The notes under the pieces were generated by a model. That model worked only from the letters and a program-made list of their open reading frames with translations. It did not search any database and was not told where the DNA came from. From Paramarasmius palmivorus (taxonomy: Eukaryota; Basidiomycota; Agaricomycetes; Agaricales; Marasmiaceae), in the NCBI GenBank assembly GCA_037176845.1, contig JAYKXP010000122.1, forward strand, positions 1 through 64,000: DNA of 64,000 bases. Reading direction: 5' to 3'. Made by a program: the position numbers and the translations under genes. Every line of letters begins with the position of its first letter. The first letter of the stretch is position 1. Positions 56,482 to 64,000 of this stretch are shown piece after piece.

Positions 56482-58980
56482 TTAGCTAAAGAAGTATTTT
56501 GTGGGCCTTTTGACAGCAGCTGTAACAAGCAGGCGTCAGTATACTGTTTCATTATTAACATCGTCCACTCACCTTCTTTGCCCCGTGCAAATAGATCAGG
56601 AAAAGTGTGAGAGTGCTGGAGCACAAACATCACCTGGCATTTCCAATATGCACTTGTTGAGGTATCGAGCTCGATGCTGAGGTAGTCCGAAAGGATGCAG
56701 TTATTGGACTGTTCCCCGTCGACTGTAATCTTGGGTTCTTTCTTGAAGCCTCTCGCTGACAACGACCATCCCAATATATACACCGGCTCCCCAGTCCATT
56801 CGTACTTCAACGGCCCGCTTTCCTTGTTTCCCCCGGGTATAGGCGACGTACGCACGAGCGACGCCATTTTCTTCGTCGGTGAGCACACCTTGGTTCTAAA
56901 CTCCATGTACTGCGGATCGGGATCAAGAGCGAAAGTTCTTCGCGGGGCAATGTGGGTCGTCCATTCAGCCCAATAAGCTCGATGTCCTGATCTGAACGTG
57001 ACGCAATGGTACCCTTGCTCATCATTCCCCGGTGTGCCTACTAGGTCTCGCATCTGCTTTCCACACTCCCATCTGAATTCTCGTCTAGCGCCATTTGAGG
57101 TCCGGAGCCTGCGACTGATATCTATATGTTTCATGGCCTGCATGAGTTCGTATGACGCTTCCAAACTCACTTTGAGCTTCATTAATTCTTCTAGCTTAGC
57201 TTCCGCCTCGGACGAACTAGTCCACAATTCGTGAACGTCTGGGCGAGCAGGGTTTTGCTGGTCGAATTTATAAGTATCCACTGCCTGCTTTATTTTGGTA
57301 TATTCGATATTGGATCTCCGAGAAGCAGGATGGTCCATAAAATCCTGAAGGGCTTTGTAATAGGCATCGATCTTGTCCAATTTGCGAAATAGGCCGACAC
57401 GGATCGCTTCTGTTTCGCATGGAATGTTGGGATTTAGGGTGCTTCATTTCAGGGTCATTGTTGGGTCGAAAAACCTGCAATGCAGAAATATACTTACCTG
57501 TAATGCTTGAGATAGGCCACTTCCTTTTCTCCGTGGGCATTTTGTAGAAGATTTTCGAGTACTGCTGGGATTGATTGAACTACGTTGTCGCCCAGGGCTG
57601 AGGTTGAGCAGCCATTCTTGCTCAGCGTATGATCAACGATTTCCGACATTCCAGTATTGCTACGCGAGCTCTCGACAGAAACACCTCCCTGGAGAACGGA
57701 CCATAAATGGGCTCTTGCCTCTATTTGCAACTGCCTGCTTTCGAGATCGTCGTGCATCCTGCATAAACATTACATCAATCCATCCGAATAAAAATATTAA
57801 TCGAAGAGACGCACTGGCACAAGATGAGGATTTCACAACTAGCACGATACCTGCAACCAGCAACATAATAATCCCCATATCGTTCCCTAAAACCTTCGGT
57901 GTTCAGAATTTTTATCTGTTCTTTCCAATGAACATCGTCCCGGACAAAGTACTCGGGACTATACTCCGCGACAGCCTTACAATGAACAAAAAACAATCTT
58001 GTAGACATGGAATTGAACTTGGCGGAGAGTAATTTGGCCTTCATTTCTATAGGGAGGTTTCCAGAAGTGATGGCTGTTGTTCCTATTGAAGCTGAGAGCC
58101 CTATTCCACCTGACAAGTTCTCCCCGGTTTCTGCAATAAAGACAGAATGAGATATTTGGATGTTTTTGGGCTTCCGTGGTCTTGTGTCCATATCGGGAAA
58201 ATTCACCGAGAAAGCGCAGGTATCTGTAGACTTCCGGGTGGCGAGATCTACTCCATATCCAATCCGGTATGTTTCTCTCCATGGTAACGTTATGCCAGTT
58301 TCAAGTCTCACGCGACCAGTGGCACTAGGCTATGTAGTATCATGATGGAATCTGAATCAACTCGGGTTCGCAAGAGAAAGAGCGCTTACTGACCTCTCGC
58401 TTCGTATCCGTAGTTAAAGCAGGGTCGGTTGGATGGTTTGTCACAGTGATGGGAGTGGGTTCTTGAGAACGAGATTGGGGTGTATTGCTACTAGAAGCAA
58501 AAACAAAGGCAGGAAGTCTCTTGCTGGTTTCTGGTTGAGCTAGGACATTCTTTTGGAGTGTCAATATCTAAACTTCATCCTGAACATGGTTATCCCTACT
58601 GAGAGAGCCTTCGTGACGCTCGCCACATTTCGTCGAGCTGCAATGTCAGCATATGAAGGAGTCCTTTGTCGCGAATTCTCGGAGTCTGAAGCCTCTTGCA
58701 CTGGAGAAGTGTGGTCGGAAGTGTGCCCACCGATGGTCTGATTTATGGTTGACTGTGAGCCATTTTCCACAGTAGTCTCAGGAATATCCAAAGCTTTCTT
58801 CTTCAGAGTATCAAGTGTCAGCTAATGATACCGGGTAGAATGGTGATAGACGTGCCTGTTTTTTTGCCTGAGTTTGTGACTTTCTCTTGGATGAACGTTG
58901 ATGGCCTGCCATTCTGGCAAAGGTTCAGGGCTGTCTTGGGATGGGGTAGGGAGTTTCATCTTTCTGGAAGTTCCAAACAT
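56482..58980 (-). CDS. Gene B: seven-exon paralogue of gene A, 714 aa
   Basis: My exon model (minus) is 58980-58897, 58821-58600, 58549-58394, 58329-57815, 57758-57498, 57441-56573 and 56519-56482. All introns are GT-AG and keep phase. The N-terminus is low-complexity with RQRTPSYADIAARR. The third part has WRETYRIGYGVDLATRKST and RERYGDYYVAG. The long C-terminal exon has FRWECGKQMRDL, PVYILGWSLS and NCILSDYLSIELDTS. Intron positions match gene A in the conserved two thirds. No signal peptide or TM segment is visible. The function is unknown; the YGDYYVAG element is only weakly reminiscent of MACPF-like folds. Exon 1 is the least certain, because its donor was chosen to supply an ATG in phase. 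Confidence 0.75.
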
Positions 58981-59996
58981 TTTATCGCACCTCGCAGCTT
59001 GAATTATCAAAGATTCCAGTGTACCTCTCATGGGGAAAGCGCTGATATATTATAACCATATCTGGAGATATAAAGAATAGACATACATGTAATTGGCTAA
59101 ACTGAATTCTTAACCGTCATTAAGCGCTCAGAGTCGTCCCAGATGCCAGCTAGCCTCCCACAGCCGTGGAAGCTGTCCTTTGAGCGCTGTTGGGAACCCC
59201 GAGACTAGGATTTCCGATGCCCGTTGATCATCAGTTTTTCCGGGTGGAGCAATTTGTTTGGACATAAACACGATCAAAAGGTTGAGTTTTGTCGAAAAGT
59301 TGCTAGGGATTCGTAAATAGCTGGAATGACCGTAGTGATGATATCGGAGTAGATCAGGCCTTTGCTAAGAGATCAGGGCTTGCTCAGGGTTTCTGCCGCA
59401 TTAAATTATCCTTTTTAGCCTTGGCACTTGAAGGTCGGAACATTCGTCATTGCGAGTGGCGGGTATTACTGTAAAGGACGATGAAACCGTTTGAGCGTAC
59501 ACTTTGTGATGCACATCACCACGAGGGGTTCCACATGCTCTGGAGCCTATAGCTGCTTTGGGACACTATTAAAGGCGCCAACGGTACCCAAGTCACAGCT
59601 TGTACCGTTTGCAATGTCTTCTTAAGCGCCTTGGGCGCTTAGTGCCGGCAAGGAATTGAGTTATGCCACATATGTTTGTATCACTTCTCGGGACTGTTGG
59701 GACATCAACCTAATCTGGGCATGAGATAGATACATGTCGGACTTTCATGACAGGTCACCTGGAAATTTGTCTAGGTAAGGCTGTACGGGCGCAGTGTAAT
59801 AGTTCTTTCCCTTGTTATAATAGTGGGGTCCGAGAACTGCATAAGCATCCCATCCCAAACAACCCATGACAACGAACTAAGTGCCGCTTCAAATGCTCTA
59901 CTCGTTCAATGGCACCTTCAGGAATTTCCAAGAACAGGTGAACGACTTGGGCGCAAAACCAGGTGCGTCAGCATTGATACGTAAAGTTGTTACTCA
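58981..59996. other. No gene recognised
   Basis: Upstream region of gene B. A short hairpin, TAAGCGCC-TTG-GGCGCTTA, lies at about 59,623-59,641, and related GGCGC/AGCGCC sequences occur near 59,575 and 61,065-61,080. Confidence 0.4.
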
Positions 59997-60531
59997 TTAT
60001 CCTTGACTACCAGAAAGGAGTCCATGTAGCCATCTGAAAAGAAGGCCTTGAAATTCCACGCAGCCATCTTTAAGATGTCGCGGGGCTTTCAAGGCTCTTG
60101 ACAGCTTATCAGACAGCGTGACGTACCCCTTAGACGGGCTGTGCGGGTATCGGGAATCCTCGACGCTTGTTCGGACGATGACAAACATGGCGCATTCTTG
60201 TTTTCCGCTTTCATGGACGGTATGTTCCTGTGTTTTTGACCATTGAGGACCAATCTATTTGAGCTGACTGGTACTCGACAAAAGCAGTGGCTTTAGCTCT
60301 CATATGCCTCAAGGCACCTTCATTCTGAAACCACCCAATCACGGCCTGAGTTGGGCCTGAGTTGGGCCTGAGCGATAATGGTATGTTATTTTTTGAGAAC
60401 ATACATGCTGGAGGAGCATTTTTATCAGACACTTCGGAAACTATGTAAATGGCAGCACATATTCTACTTGGTATCTCCATGGCAGGCACGTATATAATGG
60501 TGTAGGCTGAAGTTGGCAATACAGAGGTCAT
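59997..60531 (-). pseudogene. Decayed coding fragments, inverted relative of 61.7 kb
   Basis: Minus-strand frames include SDKLSRALKAPRHLKDGCVEF (59,997-60,188) and a 106-codon frame at 60,211-60,531 with FVEYQSAQIDW. The first has a plus-strand counterpart at 61,700-61,800. No family was recognised. An imperfect 11-bp tandem repeat (TTGGGCCTGAG, about three copies) lies at 60,341-60,372. Confidence 0.3.
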
Positions 60532-61620
60532 ATTTCATGCTGTCTAACCAATTTATTTGTAGGTCAGTGCAAGCGTATAGGTGTCGACAACCTGGTCAAT
60601 AAAGATACTACTGTATTTCTGAATATTTTGCAGTCTATTTGTAACCACTGATGAGCCGGGATACTGAGATGTGAGTCATAATCTCATTTCCCGCATCCGT
60701 CTAACCAAAAAAACATAACATGTGAATTGTACATGTATCTAGACCCCCGTCACGTATTGATCTTGCATGAAACGACTGGTATACCCCTGAAAATAAGGGA
60801 TATTGACTCGTCCACTTGTTCTTTGATGTTTCTGGAGTCGTTTTCAAGAAAGGTCAGTATATGGTGTACATTTCATACTCGTGCATATGCTAAACAGGCC
60901 ATGGACACAGGTCAATATGTGCGCCTTGAGTTAGTGCACTCCATTGTCCCCTGATGCTAGGATTGCTATTCAGCTATCACAGTCTGTGATATCTAACGAT
61001 TTTGGGACATTTATCGCACACTGTGATTTTCTTAATTCATGTTCGTGGTAGAACCGATATTTTAGCGCCCATTTAGCGCCCCCGCTGCATGTGTAACTCT
61101 TTTTGGATTTGACCTTTATGGCGCGTCGCACAGTATCAAGGGAAGGGGAATAATTGACGATAAATTTCCAGACACTCAGCCTTCCTCCTAAAGAGCACCT
61201 TAGACATGAGATGGTGTGTTCAATATTCTGTGAAACATTGTATGTTCGGCACTGATTTCCCGCAGCCTAATTCCTCTCCAAGTCATATCATCATGGAATG
61301 AGGCAAGTAATAGGGGTATACTATGCCATCATACTGTACATATGTACACGCATTTCCGACATACCAATATAACCATAATTTCCAGGAAATTCGGGGATAT
61401 GTCATGATGGCAACCAAAGATCAGATTCACAGGTCCAAGGTCTTATGGAATCCGAGCCGTAAGTATGGTTTGTCTGAAAAGACACCCATCCTCGGGCATC
61501 TGAAAAGACATTGATCTCGCGATTCTGTCAGCAAGGTACAGTGTTTATTACCCCTATGGTTTCCCCGCTCATCCCATCTAAGAAAGGCCAACTACTACAG
61601 CCTCATAGGTGCTATTCACC
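60532..61620. other. No gene recognised
   Basis: Short frames at 60,727-60,954 and 61,323-61,514 have somewhat coding-like content, but no motif or splice chain that I can support. Confidence 0.35.
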
Positions 61621-61625
61621 TGTAA

Positions 61626-62036
61626 TTGATGCCAAAAGTCATCAAACAAGACGGAGAGATAGAAAGAGCAGGTATCCAGGGATGGAATCTGTCTTTCTGT
61701 ACTTCACAGGCGTCTTATAAGCTGTCAAGGGTCTTAGAAGCCCGGCGACATCTTAAAGATGGCTGCGTTGAATTTCAAGACCCTCTTATCAGATGGCTAC
61801 GTCCACTGTTGTACCAGACTATGGGGCGCCCCGAGATGTCTATAGCGAGGCAAGCTTTGCAAAATGGCACACTACTGTGCCTTCACCACGCCAAGATTCC
61901 TCATTCAATCCTAACTCATCTGTGTCGACTTCCAAATTTACGAATACACGTCGTTCATACGCTCAAGTGGCCCAAAGGATGATGCAAACACCAAGTCTGA
62001 CCAATGCAGTGAGTGCAATAATCATGCATCTTGTGG
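61626..62036 (+). pseudogene. Fragment with a gene A/B-like N-terminal motif
   Basis: At 61,793-62,010 a frame begins MATSTVVPDYGAPRD and contains TNTRRSYAQVAQR. It resembles the N-terminal low-complexity exons of gene A (SQSYAEALR) and gene B (TPSYADIAARR), being Ser/Thr/Pro-rich followed by an S-Y-A motif. Upstream, 61,700-61,800 mirrors 60.0-60.1 kb in inverted orientation. Downstream it runs into block U3, so the rest of the gene is missing. Confidence 0.35.
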
Positions 62037-62249
62037 CGAGTATGCGCTACCAACTTGAAGGCATCATGGGGATGATTAAAAACCATAATAACGCACAGGT
62101 GTTCTGGCTTTGAATAGATGAGGAAAGAGCAAGCTGCGCCTCGAATCTCGCTATACCGTTGACTCAGATATCCTCGGGTCAAGGGTAGAACGAAGAGAAA
62201 ATACATGAACAAGAAGGGTGTGGTAAAATTTTCAAGTTACAAACCATTC

Positions 62250-62337
62250 ACACCGTTGGTGAAATGGTTATCACGATGCTTGTCTTCCATCGCATGTATG
62301 CGAGCAGGCTGCGCGGGTTCATTTCCCGAACGGTGTC
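62250..62337 (+). tRNA. tRNA-Gly(UCC)-like gene with a 13-nt intron
   Basis: Acceptor ACACCGT/ACGGTGT, anticodon arm CTTGT-CTTCCA, intron TCGCATGTATGCG (itself a small hairpin), then A-GCAGG. The T-arm GCGGG-TTCATTT-CCCGA has one mismatch and an altered T-loop. Likely degrading. Confidence 0.5.
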
Positions 62338-62647
62338 ATGAGTCTTGAGCCCGATTCTTTCCTGGTGTTTCTGTCATAGCTCGAAAGCGCGCTGCAAAAC
62401 CGATATGTATTCAAATCGCAATCAAGCCTCGAAACATGAATATTAATATTAAACGCCCGTGCACATGGAACAGAAACCTTGAGCTATGTATTGCGGCTAA
62501 CGTGGCACGGTCTTTCACTGGCTTTTGACTTAAGCTTGACCTTCTCTACTGGCGCTACTGAGAAACTGTAGGTTGTACAGCCTCTTCCTCTGTTCGTTTA
62601 TCCACAGACTGAAGCCGACGCATGGGGGTTTCGGCGCGTGCCTAGGA

Positions 62648-62655
62648 TGACGTCA
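62648..62655 (+). promoter_or_regulatory. CRE-like palindrome TGACGTCA of unit U3
   Basis: Perfect CRE/ATF site in the CCTAGGATGACGTCATG context shared with U2. A promoter role is inferred. Confidence 0.5.
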
Positions 62656-63247
62656 TGGAACCCTATGCCCTGGGATTCTCGTCGTTTCATTTTCTTTCTT
62701 CAACCACGACCACGACTCCCAACCTTCGCTGACCTAGAGGTAAGCCTCTTTCGTCTTTTCATCCACGTGTGCCTCATGAGATGACTTTCTAGGACACACT
62801 ACAACGACGCCTGTCCTGATGGTTCGACGATCGCAGGTACGTATCCTTCGTTTTGGCGATGATTGGTTGCTTATCTTGATAAGCTCCAGCTTCCTTTTTT
62901 CAACCACGAAGACACGGTGAACGTTCCTCGGTACAGGTACTTTTCTTGTATCCCTCTCGTTTGATTCGTTGGCTCATTGGTTGAATTAGGGCCTAGGCAT
63001 ATATGTCCTCTCCGTTCTAATGCCTCCAGTCGCCCAATGTTCAACCGTCACGCGTTTAAAGCCTCCCGTCATATGAGGAAAATGAACTTCAGTTGTCGCC
63101 AATCCATCCACACCCACGCCTGTACATCCCTTCCTCCTTCAACCATATCGTATCAAATATCGACACTTCCCCCATTCCCTTGGTATCGTTCGGTTGTCTT
63201 GCGGATTGTCAGCTAGTCACGTTACGGCTGTAGAAGTAGAATAAGAG

Positions 63248-63769
63248 GTGCTGGATCTGTTAGTACAGGGATTGGGTACGGAATGCTGCCGGATCATTGA
63301 CGACAACGGTGACGATGACACCGACCATATTCCAGGAAGACTCGAACATCGACACCCCTTCTTCACCCCACCCTTTCTCCCCGTTACACCCCATACTCCA
63401 CTCCTATGTTCTCGTCCCTTGAGCGAGCGGATGGTTTGCGGTGAAAGGAATCACACGTTTACCCCTCGCTTCACCTACTCTCCGCACACACATCTTCACT
63501 CTCTTCTCGCACTAGGTTTGCACGAGATGGCTATGGTATCAGATGTTTTGGTTGAGGGGGCGGAACTCAATGCACCCACCGCCCTATCGTTCCCAGAAAA
63601 GGTCACCCACGACCGGGCTTTTGGACTTTCGGGTATTACATACACCCCGGTTGAGAGGTCGGGAGCAGGCGAAAGAGGCTGTGTATTTGACTGTTGGGGT
63701 ACGTCTTCCTCTTTGACTATCAGAAGTTCGCAGTCTGATATACTCGGTACAGGATACCAACACATGTAG
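63248..63769 (+). CDS. Hypothetical open frame within unit U3, 173 codons
   Basis: This is the longest uninterrupted frame of the multi-copy unit. It has no recognised domain. It is Thr/Pro/His-rich in the middle and shares the ITYTP...GERG element with the other units. A GT donor-like GGGGTACGTC follows near 63,699, as GGGGTACGTC does in U2 (50,948), so the true exon may end there. It may be a decayed exon rather than a gene. Confidence 0.3.
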   Translation: MLDLLVQGLGTECCRIIDDNGDDDTDHIPGRLEHRHPFFTPPFLPVTPHTPLLCSRPLSERMVCGERNHTFTPRFTYSPHTHLHSLLALGLHEMAMVSDVLVEGAELNAPTALSFPEKVTHDRAFGLSGITYTPVERSGAGERGCVFDCWGTSSSLTIRSSQSDILGTGYQHM

Positions 63770-63921
63770 CTCTACACGCCGCTTTCTCCTCCCGACACCG
63801 TTCAGGCCCTCTTAGTCGTAGACGGAGAGACAGAGAGGCTACTCGATACCTTTATCGTTGATCGCAGGACCGAGTGTTCATATTTATGGGTTGGTGAATG
63901 TGTGGCGTGCGAGGATGAGTA

Positions 63922-64000
63922 ACACGCTGTTGGTGAAGTGGTTATCATGATTACCTTCCATCGAGAATATCGGCAAAGAGTTTCGAGCAAGCGGCTCGGG
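63922..64000 (+). tRNA. tRNA-Gly(UCC)-like gene, partial at window end
   Basis: The 5' part is ACACGCTGTTGGTGAAG (with an insertion in the acceptor), then D-arm, ATTAC-CTTCCA, an intron of about 25 nt and GCAAGCGGCTCGGG. The T-arm and 3' acceptor lie beyond the window. The 5' anticodon stem has changes, so function is uncertain. Confidence 0.5.

Larger units (their letters stand above)
62036..64000 (+). repeat. Block U3: tRNA-Gly-like gene, CRE unit, terminal tRNA-like gene (cut by window end)
   Basis: It is collinear with block U2 (49,364-51,261). It contains tRNA at 62,250, CRE at 62,648-62,655, the CAACCACGACCACGACTCCC leader, donor blocks GAGGTAAGCC and GGTACAGGTAC, and a tRNA-like gene at 63,922. 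The frame 63,248-63,769 (173 codons) is the longest open part of any unit. It carries GITYTPVERSGAGERG, related to YTPVIEHAYPVRPGER of U2. Protein function is unknown. Confidence 0.6.

Overview
The window reads as nuclear DNA of a filamentous fungus, most likely a basidiomycete of the Agaricomycetes. Genes are broken by many short GT-AG introns of about 45-80 nt. The recognisable families are fungal: 7-TM proteins of a mushroom-type family, berberine-bridge (AA7-like) FAD oxidases, a small secreted cysteine-rich protein, and a tyrosine-recombinase retroelement with a basidiomycete-style Gag. All family assignments were made by eye and no search was run.

Layout. 1-13.4 kb: no gene that I can support. 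13.4-14.2 kb: an intact two-exon gene of unknown function. 20.5-21.0 kb: a four-exon secreted protein with six cysteines. 21-26 kb: a minus-strand cluster of tRNA-like sequences and copies of a CRE-containing repeat unit, with one tRNA-Gly-like gene split by a solo recombinase-element remnant. 27.1-29.4 kb: an intact six-exon gene (gene A). 30.5-34.6 kb: a tyrosine-recombinase element with Gag-like and recombinase ORFs, split direct repeats (A1...B1-A2-B2) and no reverse transcriptase, also lodged in a tRNA-Gly-like gene. 35.3-40 kb: two 7-TM genes alternating with pieces of one broken FAD oxidase. 40.9-41.8 kb: a transposase-like C-terminal module. 43.7-52.2 kb: an array of tRNA-Gly(UCC)-like genes with variable introns, interleaved with duplicated blocks. 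52.4-55.5 kb: a second FAD-oxidase fragment followed by a third 7-TM gene. 56.5-59.0 kb: gene B, an intact seven-exon paralogue of gene A. 59-62 kb: decayed coding fragments in inverted orientation. 62.0-64.0 kb: another copy of the tRNA-plus-CRE block, cut by the window end.

The main themes are repeated insertion and duplication around tRNA-Gly-like genes, and a recombinase element that keeps Gag and recombinase but carries no reverse transcriptase. Both copies of that element sit in the same kind of tRNA-like target, and one is exactly inside its intron.
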